From Hyphomicrobiales bacterium (GTDB lineage Bacteria > Pseudomonadota > Alphaproteobacteria > Rhizobiales > Rhodobiaceae): a DNA stretch of 64,000 nucleotides. The notes beneath the pieces are model-generated. The model saw nothing but the letters and a program-made list of their open reading frames with translations, did not search any database and was not told the origin of the DNA. Numbering within the stretch: the stretch's first letter is position 1; every line of letters begins with the position of its first letter. Positions 35,307-44,090 of the stretch are shown here, one piece after another. The translations under genes were made by a program, and so were the position numbers. The DNA is taken from NCBI GenBank assembly GCA_002869065.1, contig PKTR01000002.1, forward strand, positions 1,302,001 to 1,366,000, read 5' to 3'.

Positions 35307-37817
35307 TTAGCTCCGCAGGCGGGCGTTTTCCGGGTCGAACGGGCTCTCGGGAATGACCGTCGTCTTGTAGAGCTCGCCGAGGATCTTGATCTGCAGTTCG
35401 GTGCCTTCGGCGGACAGCGCCGGCGGCACCATGGCGAGCGCCAGCGACTTGCCGAGACGCCAGCCATAGCCGCCCGAGGTGGCGCGGCCGACGAGCTTGC
35501 CGTCGTGATAGATCGGTTCCGAGCCGCGCGGGTCGACGTCGGTGATGCCGTGCACTTCCATGGTGACGAACTGCCATTTCGGACCGGCTTCCTTGTCGGC
35601 CACCAGCGCGTCGCGGCCGATGAAGTCGTCCTTGTCGAGCCGCACGAAACGGTCGAGTCCGGAATCGAAGGCGGTGTATTCGATCGACAATTCGCGCGGG
35701 ATCAGGCGGTAGGACTTCTCAAGGCGCATGGAATCCATGGCGCGGATGCCGAACGGCTTGATGTCGAATTCGGCGCCGGCCTCCATGACGAGGTCGAAGA
35801 TGGTGTTCTGCATCTCGATCGGGTGATGCAGTTCGAAGCCGAGTTCGCCGACGAAATTGACGCGCAGCGTCTTGGCCTGGGCGTGTCCGATGCTGATCGT
35901 CTTGCCCGACAGCCACGGGAAGGCGCCGTGCGACAGATCGGTGTCGGTCAGCTTCTGCAACAGTTCGCGCGACCGCGGGCCGGCGATGACCAGCACGCCG
36001 TATTGCGAGGTGGTGCGGTGCATGCGCACCGAGCCGTCTGCCGGCAGCGCCTTTTCCAGATAGTCGTGATCGTGGCGCTCGAAGGCACCGGCCGAGACCA
36101 GGTAGTAGCGGTTCGGGGCTTCCTTGTAGATGGTGAACTCGGCACGCACGCCGCCGCGGCTCGTCAGCATGTGGCAGAGACCGACGCGGCCGACCTTCTT
36201 CGGAATGCGGTTGGCAACGAGACTTTCGAGCCAGGCTTCGGCGCCCGGGCCGACGATCTCGCATTTGGCGAAGGCCGACATGTCGAGAATGCCGACCTTT
36301 TCATGAACGTGGCGGCATTCGGCGCCGACGAATTCGAAGTAGTTCGAGCGGCGGAACGACCAGCGTTCGCGCACCTTGCCGGTGTGGTCGGCGGGGGCGT
36401 GATTGTGGTTGGTAATGACGTCGTCGACGTCGAGTTCCTCGGCCGGCACTTCGTAGCCTTCCGGCGCGAACCAGTTCGGCCGCTCCCAGCCATAGACGGA
36501 GCCGAACACGGCGCCAAGCGCTGCCATGCGGTCGTAGCAGGGTGCGCGTTTCAGCGGGCGGGCGGCGCTGCGTTCCTCGTCCGGGTAGTGCAGCGTGAAG
36601 ACGTTGCGGTAGGCCTCTTCGTTCTTCTGGCGCAGATAGCCGCGCGCGGCGTAGGGGCCGAAGCGGCGCGGGTCGACGCCCATCATGTCGATGGAGGGCT
36701 CGCCCTCGACGATCCATTCGGCAAGCTGCCAGCCGGCGCCGCCGGCCGCCGTGATGCCGAACGAGTGGCCTTCATTGATCCAGAAATTCTTCAGGTCCCA
36801 GGCCGGGCCGATGATCGGCGAGCCGTCCGGCGTGTAGCAGATGGCGCCGTTGTAGACTTCCTTGACGCCGACCTCGCCGAAGGCCGGCACGCGGGCCATC
36901 GCCGTCTCGATGTGCGGGGCGAGGCGGTCGAGGTCTTCCTGGAACAGCTCGTATTCGCAATCCTCGGCCGGGCCGTCGACGTAGCAGCAGGGCGCGCCGA
37001 CCTCGTAGGGGCCAAGCAGCAGGCCGCCATTTTCCTCGCGCATGTACCAGGAGGAATCGGATTCGCGCAGGACGCCCATTTCCGGCAGGCCCTGTTCCTG
37101 GCGCTTGAGGATTTCGGGGTGCGGCTCGGTGACGATGAACTGGTGCTCGACCTGGATCACCGGGATGTCGAGGCCGACCATCTCGCCGGTCTGGCGGGCG
37201 AAGTTGCCGGTTGCCGTCACGACATGCTCGCAGGTGATGTCGCCCTTGTCGGTGTGAACGACCCATTCGCCGTTCGGCTGCTGCTCGATGCCGGTGACGG
37301 TGGTGAAGCGGTAGATCTCGGCGCCGCCGTTGCGCGCGCCGCGGGCCAGCGCCTGGGTCAGGTCGGCAGGCTGGATGTAGCCGTCGCGCGGGTGCTGGAT
37401 GGCGCCCAAAAGATCATCGGTCTCGCACAGCGGCCAGATTTCCTTGATCTCGTCGGGGGTGAGGAATTTGACGTCGACGCCGATGGTCTCGGCGACGCCG
37501 GCATAATAGTGGTACTCGTCCATCCGGGTCTTGGTTCGGGCGAGGCGGATATTGGAGACCTGCGAGAGGCCGGCGTTCATGCCGGTTTCCTCGCCGAGCG
37601 TCTCGTAGAGCGCGACCGAGTATTTATGGATCTGGCCGACCGAGTAGCTCATGTTGAACAGCGGCAGCAGACCGGCGGCATGCCAGGTCTAGCCGGAGGT
37701 CAGTTCCTTGCGTTCGATCAGGACGACGTCGGACCACCCCTTCTTGGTGAGGTGATAGAGCGTCGAGACGCCGACGACACCGCCGCCGATGACGACGACC
37801 CGCGCATGGGATTTCAT
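35307..37817 (-). pseudogene. dimethylglycine dehydrogenase-like flavoprotein interrupted by in-frame TAG
   Basis: The full frame (836 codons) encodes a DAO-type flavoprotein fused to a GcvT folate domain, as in dimethylglycine/sarcosine dehydrogenases. Start ATG 37817 has GGAG 8 nt upstream and gives [20 protein letters not shown]. After ERKELTSG the codon at 37691-37689 is TAG, followed directly by TWHAAGLLPLFNMSYS. In relatives this position is normally Ser or Thr before the WHAAG motif holding the flavin-linking His. Everything downstream is intact: a DAO domain to about residue 430, then the GcvT part ending PESPFDPENARLRS. One C-to-A change from TCG explains it. Restart at ATG 37652 would lose the nucleotide fold. 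It would convert dimethylglycine to sarcosine. Confidence 0.8.
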
Positions 37818-38047
37818 GACTTCCACTCCCTGTCCGAATTCTGCTGATCGGCGGCCCGGTTCCGCGATGTTCGGGTTCCGCGATCTTTGGCCAAAAATGC
37901 CCGCCAATCCTACCGCTCGCTGATCAAATTGCGACCTTCGAGGGGTTGATGGCGACATGGCTTTGTGACGCGGCCCGACGCGGTGCGCCGATTGCCGGGT
38001 GCAAAGGAAAGATTGGCAGGTATGCGGAACGGGAAGAAGCGGGAAAA
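37818..38047. other. upstream region of the DMGDH-like gene
   Basis: 230 bp without a gene. The part adjoining 37817 should contain the promoter of the interrupted flavoprotein gene; no operator could be recognised. It leads into the tandem repeat. Confidence 0.4.
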
Positions 38048-38415
38048 CCCGGCCGGCACCGGGGGGCGACGATATGATGCCGGCCGGGTCCGAAGCGAAA
38101 GACGAAGGTTATCCGCCCTCGCGTCGAGAGGCTCCCGGAGTGGCGGCGCGCCGTCGTGGCGGCACCGCCGTGGGAATTCTGTGAAGAGGTGACCCGACCG
38201 GCACCGGGGGGCGACGATAAAGATGCCGGCCGGGTCCGAGGCGAAAGACGAAGGTTATCCGCCATCGCGTCGAAAGGTTCCCGGGATCGGCGGCACGCAA
38301 TCGGTGAGGCGCCGCCGTGGGAATTCGTTGAAGAGGTGACCCGACCGGCACCGGGGGGCGACGATATGATGCCGGCCGGGTCCGAAGCGAAAGACGAAGG
38401 GTATCCGCCCTCGCA
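38048..38415. repeat. 145-147 bp tandem repeat, 2.5 copies
   Basis: Units start at 38048, 38193 and 38340 with CCCGRCCGGCACCGGGGGG. The first about 76 bp of each copy are nearly identical, the rest less so, and the third copy stops near 38415. Each unit contains an inverted repeat (CCCGGCCGGCA with TGCCGGCCGGG, 38048-38058 and 38078-38088; one mismatch in copies 2 and 3). No protein or mobile element is recognised. Confidence 0.85.
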
Positions 38416-38441
38416 TCGTTGGTATTCTTGGTCGCCGGCTC

Positions 38442-38711
38442 TTACTGGAACCAGCAGGTCTTCTTCATCACCACGATCTCGTTGCCGTAGCGGTCGTAGG
38501 CCGGGGTCTCGAGGTTCTGGCAGACGCGGTGGCGGGTCTGACCCGGGGCAACGCCGCCCTCGAGGACCGGGCCGCCGGTCTCTTCGTCATCGAGCATGCG
38601 CTGCACGTCGAGGAATTTGTCGTTGTACTTGCCGGCATAGGCCGAGCCCGAGGCGAGGGTGGTGGTCGCGATCGCCAAAGCGATGGCGGCGAAGGTGGCT
38701 TTCTTGAACAT
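38442..38711 (-). CDS. small secreted protein of unknown function
   Basis: An 89-residue exported protein. Signal peptide MFKKATFAAIALAIATTTLA, ending SAYA, then a mature chain of about 62 residues with two cysteines (RHRVCQNLE and KKTCWFQ at the very C-terminus) that could form a disulfide. No family is recognised. The stop is directly followed by the end of the tandem repeat array. A ribosome site AAGGA lies before ATG 38711. Confidence 0.75.
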   Translation of the reverse strand: MFKKATFAAIALAIATTTLASGSAYAGKYNDKFLDVQRMLDDEETGGPVLEGGVAPGQTRHRVCQNLETPAYDRYGNEIVVMKKTCWFQ

Positions 38712-39030
38712 TGCCTTGCTCCTTGAATGTCGCCGGCGCCCCAGCGCCGTTTCCGTTGTTGATGATTGAAGATTAGAACGGCCGCCGGAATGCCGTTGTG
38801 ATGCGCATCACATTTTGTTCGCTTGCTCGAAAAGCCCTGAAAAACAAATATGATTCGCAGATGGCCGCCATTTTTCTCCCCTATGGGAAGATGCTAGAAA
38901 GCTACGCAGTTTTCCGCATACTCTATTTGCGGTATGCGGCCCGGCAGGGCGCGCGCGGGCGCCCGTTGCTCTGGACTGGAATGGAGGCGGGCGGTGTGTG
39001 CCTCCCACAGGCGCGAAGGAGAGATCGGAC
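38712..39030. other. divergent intergenic region
   Basis: 318 bp between two divergent genes. It is AT-richer around 38800-38930 and should contain both promoters. A perfect 8-bp inverted repeat CCGCATAC/GTATGCGG (38914-38921 with 38932-38939) may be a regulator site. No gene. Confidence 0.4.
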
Positions 39031-39735
39031 ATGACCGGACCGGAATGCCGTTTCACGCAGCGGGTCGGAACCGACGCCGACGATGCGCGGCTCGATGGAG
39101 CCGCGTTTCACAGGAATCGCGAGCCGATCGGCGATGCTGTGGCCGATGCGCTCGGCGGCCGCAGCGGCGATGTGCTCGAGATCGGCAGTGGCACCGGCCA
39201 GCATGTCGTGGCGCTGGCCGAGCGCTTTTCCGCCAACACATGGTGGCCGACCGACTATGAGCCGAAGCACGTGGAGAGCGTCGAGGCGTGGCGGCTTCAT
39301 GCGGGCCTCGACAATATCCGTCAGGCGGTGCAGCTCGATGCGGCGGCCGAGCACTGGGCGGCGGGGCCAGGGGCCGAAACGGAGGCGGCAGGTGGGGCGG
39401 TCGAGGGCGATCTCGCCGGCATCCTCGTCGTCAATGTGCTGCACATTTCGCCGTTTGTGGTGACGCGCGGCATCACGGCGGGTGCCGGGCGTCGGCTGGC
39501 GCCGGGCGGGAGGCTGATGATCTACGGGCCGTTCATGCGCGACGGCCATCATACCGCCGACAGCAACCGCCGCTTCGACCAGTCGCTGAAAAGCCAGAAC
39601 CCGGCCTGGGGGCTGCGCGACACCGGTGTCGTCACCGTGATTGCGCAGGCAGCCGGCCTTGCGCTCGTCGATATCGTGCAGATGCCGTCGAACAATCTTT
39701 TCCTCGTCTTCGAAAAGGCCGCGAAACAAGCATAG
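39031..39735 (+). CDS. DUF938 SAM-dependent methyltransferase-like protein
   Basis: A 234-residue class I methyltransferase-fold protein of the DUF938 family. The SAM-binding loop VLEIGSGTGQHVVALAERF and the acidic strand end WWPTDYEPKHVES are present, followed by ILVVNVLHISPF and GGRLMIYGPFMRDG. The C-terminal half keeps RRFDQSLKSQNPAWGLRDT, a DUF938 hallmark. Substrate unknown. ATG 39031 is chosen because GAAGGAGAG precedes it at good distance. Confidence 0.85.
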   Translation: MTGPECRFTQRVGTDADDARLDGAAFHRNREPIGDAVADALGGRSGDVLEIGSGTGQHVVALAERFSANTWWPTDYEPKHVESVEAWRLHAGLDNIRQAVQLDAAAEHWAAGPGAETEAAGGAVEGDLAGILVVNVLHISPFVVTRGITAGAGRRLAPGGRLMIYGPFMRDGHHTADSNRRFDQSLKSQNPAWGLRDTGVVTVIAQAAGLALVDIVQMPSNNLFLVFEKAAKQA

Positions 39736-39789
39736 GGGGGTCGCGCAATTGGCGGTTGCCGGACGGGCCTTGCCCCTGTAGACGGGCTT

Positions 39790-40683
39790 ATGACCGATCC
39801 GACTTCGTCCCTCCTGTCACGCCTCGTTCCCGTGGTCTTCGTCCTGTTGTGGTCGACGGGCTATATCGGCGCGCGCATGGGGGCGCCTTGGTCTGAGCCG
39901 CTCTCCTTCCTCACTGTCCGCTTCGGCATCGTCGTCATTCTCATGGCTATCGTTGCTGCGGTGCTGCGCGCACCCTGGCCGCAAAGCCGGGCAGCCGCGT
40001 TTCATGCGGTCGTGGTCGGCGTGCTCGTGCACGGCTGCTATCTCGGCGGCGTCTTCTGGGGCATCGACCGGGGTATGCCGGCGGGCGTCGCGGCGCTGAT
40101 CGTCGGCCTGCAACCGCTGTTGACGGCCTTTGCCGCGGGACCGGTGCTCGGCGAGAAGATCGGCGCCAAGGAGTGGATCGGGCTTGCAATCGGTCTTGTC
40201 GGCGTGTCGCTCGTGCTGGCGCCGAAGCTGAACGTCGCCGACGCCGGTATTTCTGTTGGCACCATCGTTCCCGTGCTGATCGGCACGGTGTCGATCACGC
40301 TTGGCACGCTCTATCAGAAGCGTTTCGCGACCGGCATCGATCTGCGCACTGGCGCGGTGCTGCAATATGTCGGCGGCGTTTCGGTCGTCGGCATCGGTGC
40401 GCTGATCTTCGAGAATTTCGAGATAACCTGGACGACGGAGTTCATCATCGCGCTCGCCTGGCTGGTGCTGGTTCTGTCGATCGGCGCGATCACGCTGTTA
40501 ATGATGCTGATCCGCAAGGGCGCGGTGTCGCGCGTCGCTTCGCTGTTCTATCTGGTGCCGGTGCTGACCGCACTGGTCGCCTGGGGTCTGTTCGGCGAAA
40601 CGCTCAACTGGATCCAGATCGCCGGCATGGCGGTGACGACTGTGGCGGTCGCCGTCGTCGCGCGGGCGCCGAAGGCCGGCTAG
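39790..40683 (+). CDS. EamA-family (DMT) transporter
   Basis: A 297-residue inner-membrane protein with about ten helices made of two EamA repeats (VFVLLWSTGYIGARMG in the first, LGTLYQKRFATGIDLRTGAVLQYVGG in the second). The motif GVAALIVGLQPLLTAFAAGPVLGEKIGAKEWIGLAIGLVGV is typical of drug/metabolite exporters of the RhaT/YdcZ group. Substrate unknown. No clear ribosome site precedes ATG 39790. Its stop codon abuts the stop of the convergent YihY gene, with 4 bp shared. Confidence 0.87.
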   Translation: MTDPTSSLLSRLVPVVFVLLWSTGYIGARMGAPWSEPLSFLTVRFGIVVILMAIVAAVLRAPWPQSRAAAFHAVVVGVLVHGCYLGGVFWGIDRGMPAGVAALIVGLQPLLTAFAAGPVLGEKIGAKEWIGLAIGLVGVSLVLAPKLNVADAGISVGTIVPVLIGTVSITLGTLYQKRFATGIDLRTGAVLQYVGGVSVVGIGALIFENFEITWTTEFIIALAWLVLVLSIGAITLLMMLIRKGAVSRVASLFYLVPVLTALVAWGLFGETLNWIQIAGMAVTTVAVAVVARAPKAG

Positions 40684-41648
40684 TCCTTCTTTTCGATACC
40701 TCTATCCTCATCCTGGCTCATGGTCGGATCGAGCGTCGGGCCGGCAGTGGCTTCCGCGTCCGGGATTTCTTTCGCGTTCTGCCAGTCGATGCGGCGAATG
40801 CCGGCACGCACCGCCCGGTAACGCAGGATGGCGGCGTTCAGTTCGCCGCCGAGGATGAACAGGGCGGCCACCAGATACAGGAACACCAGCGCGGTCATGG
40901 CGCCGGCGAGGCCGGCATAGGTCGAGACGTAGTTGGCGAAGGTCTCGAGATAGGCACCGAAAACCGCGCCAGCGATCAGCCACAGCACCAGCGTTGCCAG
41001 AATGCCTGGCCACAGCTGGGTGATGGGGCGCCGCCCGGCCGGCAGAAAGCCGTGGCTGACAAACAGGCCGACAAGCAGGATGACGCTGGCTGCGCCGATC
41101 CGCACCAGGGTGAACTTGCCGGCGAAGGGGGCGAGCCAGGGCATCCATTTCACCGCCGTCGCCCAGCCGAGCGGGGCCAGCACGACGAGGAAGGCGAGCG
41201 CGAGCACGCCGCCGGCGCCGAGCAGTACGAAGATGATGCTCTGGGTACGCAGCAGGAAGACCGAGCGGGTTTCCTTCATGCGGTAGGCGCGGTTGAGCGC
41301 GGTGCGCAGCGCCTCGACGCCGTTCGAGGCGAACCAGATGGCGAGCAGGATACCGACGGTGAGAAGGTCGCCGCGCGGCACGGTCAGCACGGTGTGGATC
41401 TCGGTCGCCAGCGACAGTGCGATGCGTTCGGGCAGGGTTTCGAGCAGGATGCGCGCGACTTCCTCGGCAAGCTCGGTGGTGCCCATCGTCATGGCGGCGA
41501 GCGCGGAGACGAAGATCAGGAACGGGAACATCGCCATCAGCGAGGTCAGCGCGACGTGGCTCGCAATCGCCCAGCCGTCGTCATTATAGAAATGGCCGAA
41601 CGCGTCGGCGAGGATACGTCGCGCCGCGACATAGGCTCGCATGGCCAT
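40680..41648 (-). CDS. YihY/BrkB-family membrane protein
   Basis: A 322-residue inner-membrane protein with six predicted helices, of the YihY (formerly ribonuclease BN, mis-assigned) family. Motifs: DDGWAIASHVALTSLMAMFPFLIFV, VGILLAIWFASNGVEALRTALNRAY and ALVFLYLVAALFILGGELNAAI. A charged tail of about 50 residues ends the chain. Function is not established; transport or envelope roles have been proposed. It converges with the EamA gene. Confidence 0.88.
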   Translation of the reverse strand: MAMRAYVAARRILADAFGHFYNDDGWAIASHVALTSLMAMFPFLIFVSALAAMTMGTTELAEEVARILLETLPERIALSLATEIHTVLTVPRGDLLTVGILLAIWFASNGVEALRTALNRAYRMKETRSVFLLRTQSIIFVLLGAGGVLALAFLVVLAPLGWATAVKWMPWLAPFAGKFTLVRIGAASVILLVGLFVSHGFLPAGRRPITQLWPGILATLVLWLIAGAVFGAYLETFANYVSTYAGLAGAMTALVFLYLVAALFILGGELNAAILRYRAVRAGIRRIDWQNAKEIPDAEATAGPTLDPTMSQDEDRGIEKKD

Positions 41649-41824
41649 CGCCGTTTTCCCTCCCCGCGGGTCAAATCACCCCTTCAGGCGCCAGCTTACC
41701 TCATTTTCACAAAGCTGAATGCGTCCAAAGGCGGATTGCGCCAAACAGGCAATTTGCCAAAGTGTGCACCGCATCATAAACCATCGATAGAACAGCTTTG
41801 TCGCAAGTCCGGGGATGAAATGTC

Positions 41825-43510
41825 ATGAGTGCCGCTGAAACCGAAACCGTTCTCGATGCCGCCACGCTGGGCGCCCGCGCCGAAAGCGCCGTTGCCGCGC
41901 TCACGGTGCTTCTGGACAAGGCGCGCTCAGCCATTGCCGCGCGGGTCCGCGTCGATGGTCGGATTTCAAGCCGCAAGGTCGAGGAAGAGCAGCGCGCCAC
42001 ACACGGCCTTGCCTGGTTCGCGACCTATGTGGAATCGCTGAAGGAAATGCGCGGCTATGTCGACCGGTTGGCCGACCATGGCGTTTACGGTGAGATCGAG
42101 GCGCTGATCGTCGAGATCGCCTTTGGCGAATATCTGGCGCAGTGCATCGGCGGCATTCCGATGAGCCAGGGCGAAATCGTGCGCCCGTCCGACATCGGTC
42201 TTGGCGCGGAGGACGTCACGTCGCTGGCCGGCAACGAGGCGGTCGTGTGGTTCCTCGACAATGGCAACACGCCGGCGAAGCGCGCCCGCCTGGTCGAGCT
42301 GATGCAGCACACCGAAGGTTCGACGACCATCGGCAACGCCGCGCTCGACGAGACCTTCGAGGCGTTCCGTGAGGAAATGCGCCGCTTCGCCGAGGCCGAA
42401 GTGCTGCCGCATGCCCATGAATGGCATCTGAAGAACGACTACATCCCGCTCGACGTAGTCGCCAAGATGGCCGAACTCGGCGTCTTCGGCCTGACGATCC
42501 CGGAGGAATATGGCGGCCTCGGCCTGCCGAAGGAATCCATGTGCGTGGTCTCGGAAGAGTTGAGCCGGGCCTATATCGGTGTCGGCTCGCTCGGCACGCG
42601 TTCCGAAATCGCGGCCGAGTTGATCCTCGGCGGCGGTACGGAAGAGCAGAAGCAGAAATGGCTGCCGCTGATCGCGTCGGGCGAAGTGCTGCCGACGGCG
42701 GTGTTCACCGAGCCGAACACCGGCTCCGACCTCGCCAGCCTGAAGACCCGTGCGGTCAAGGATGGCGACGTCTACAAGGTGACCGGCAACAAGACCTGGA
42801 TCACCCATCCGGTCCGCGCCGACCTGATGACGCTTTTGGTGCGCACCAATCCGGACGAGCCCGGCTACAAGGGCCTCTCCATGCTCTTGGCCGAAAAGCC
42901 GCGCGGCGACGACGAGACCCCGTTCCCGGCCGACGGCATGTCGGGCGGCGAGATCGAGGTGCTCGGCTATCGCGGCATGAAGGAATTCGAGATCGGCTTC
43001 GACGGCTTCGAGGTGAAGGGCGAAAACCTGCTCGGCGGCGAGGAAGGCCAGGGCTTCAAGCAGCTCATGCAGACGTTTGAATCGGCCCGCATCCAGACCG
43101 CGGCGCGCGCCACCGGCGTAGCCCAGTCGGCGCTCGATCTCGGCCTGCGTTATGCGCAGGAGCGCATCCAGTTCGGCAAGCCGCTGATCTCGTTCCCGCG
43201 CGTTGCCGACAAGCTGGCGATGATGGCGGTGGAAGTCATGATCGCCCGCCAGATGACCTATTTCTCGGCGCGCGAGAAGGATTCCGGTCTGCGCTGCGAC
43301 CTCGAGGCCGGCATGGCCAAGCTGCTTGGCGCCCGCATCGCCTGGGCGAATGCCGACAACGCGCTGCAGATCCACGGCGGCAACGGCTTCGCGCTCGAAT
43401 ATCCGATCAGCCGCGTCCTGTGCGACGCCCGCATCCTCAACATCTTCGAGGGCGCGGCGGAAATTCAGGCGCAGGTCATCGCGCGGCGCTTGCTGGAAAC
43501 GGCCGCGTAG
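41825..43510 (+). CDS. mcd: (2S)-methylsuccinyl-CoA dehydrogenase
   Basis: A 561-residue flavin-dependent acyl-CoA dehydrogenase of the Mcd type. A 165-residue N-terminal extension (RISSRKVEEEQRATHGLAWFATYVESL) precedes the acyl-CoA dehydrogenase fold, which has EEYGGLGLP, PTAVFTEPNTGSDLASLKTRA, NKTWITHPVRADLMTLLVRT and IQIHGGNGF-like QIHGGNGFALEYP near the C-terminus. This extension and the ITHPVRADLMT segment are characteristic of Mcd, which converts methylsuccinyl-CoA to mesaconyl-CoA in the ethylmalonyl-CoA pathway for C2 and C1 assimilation. No other gene of that pathway is in the window. Confidence 0.88.
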   Translation: MSAAETETVLDAATLGARAESAVAALTVLLDKARSAIAARVRVDGRISSRKVEEEQRATHGLAWFATYVESLKEMRGYVDRLADHGVYGEIEALIVEIAFGEYLAQCIGGIPMSQGEIVRPSDIGLGAEDVTSLAGNEAVVWFLDNGNTPAKRARLVELMQHTEGSTTIGNAALDETFEAFREEMRRFAEAEVLPHAHEWHLKNDYIPLDVVAKMAELGVFGLTIPEEYGGLGLPKESMCVVSEELSRAYIGVGSLGTRSEIAAELILGGGTEEQKQKWLPLIASGEVLPTAVFTEPNTGSDLASLKTRAVKDGDVYKVTGNKTWITHPVRADLMTLLVRTNPDEPGYKGLSMLLAEKPRGDDETPFPADGMSGGEIEVLGYRGMKEFEIGFDGFEVKGENLLGGEEGQGFKQLMQTFESARIQTAARATGVAQSALDLGLRYAQERIQFGKPLISFPRVADKLAMMAVEVMIARQMTYFSAREKDSGLRCDLEAGMAKLLGARIAWANADNALQIHGGNGFALEYPISRVLCDARILNIFEGAAEIQAQVIARRLLETAA

Positions 43511-44090
43511 GGGCTGGCTGAGGAGGCGCACCCTTCTATTGCGGGTGGTCGGCAAGGGGCGGTCTTCGCGCGCTCCTGGCGCGCAACTCCCCATCGTCAT
43601 CCTCCGGCTTGACCGGAGGATCGTCCTCCATTGCGCACGGGCGCTGTAAATTGCAGCGCCCTTCGCGGCTATTAATGCCAACCCACCACTGCCTACCTCG
43701 TTGTGGCCCGATCCTCCGGTCAAGCCGGAGGATGACGGGAGATGGTGGTGAGGCGCCGGCATCCTCACCCCTCCGTCGTCATGCCGGACAAGCGGCGACG
43801 CCGCGGGATCCGGCATCCATTGGCCGTGGCGCTGCGAAAATACGGTTGTGAGTGGGGCGGTGACGCGCGCCGCCACGGGGGGTGCCTCTCCGAAAGGGGC
43901 AATAGACCCCGGGTCAAGCCCGGGGTGTCGGGGAGCGGAGGGGGCTGCGGCACTGCGCTTTGTAAACCTCGCCGAAGAAAGGTCCGCGATCTCTATGGGT
44001 TTATCCGGCGCGACGGCGTGCCGGCTTATGCTGCGGTGCGAAGCGGCGTAGACTCCGCCGCGAACAGTCGCGTCGAAGGGTGACCCCATC
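43511..44090. repeat. cluster of palindromic intergenic repeats
   Basis: No gene in 580 bp. Two copies of one palindrome lie in inverted orientation: ATCCTCCGG-CTTGA-CCGGAGGAT (43599-43621) and its complement (43711-43733). A related palindrome CCCCGGG-TCAAG-CCCGGGG lies at 43907-43925. An ATGCCGGA/TCCGGCAT pair spans 43781-43816. These resemble the short palindromic elements scattered in alphaproteobacterial genomes. Confidence 0.8.

Noticed and set aside
37689-37691. Pyrrolysine insertion as the preferred explanation of the TAG
   Set aside because: TAG is an ordinary stop for several neighbouring genes, no pyl genes are in the window, and the position is Ser/Thr in the family, so a point mutation or sequence error is simpler. 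It is kept only as a testable alternative.
38048-38415. CRISPR array
   Set aside because: The period is about 146 bp, the repeats are contiguous rather than separated by unique spacers, and no cas gene is present.
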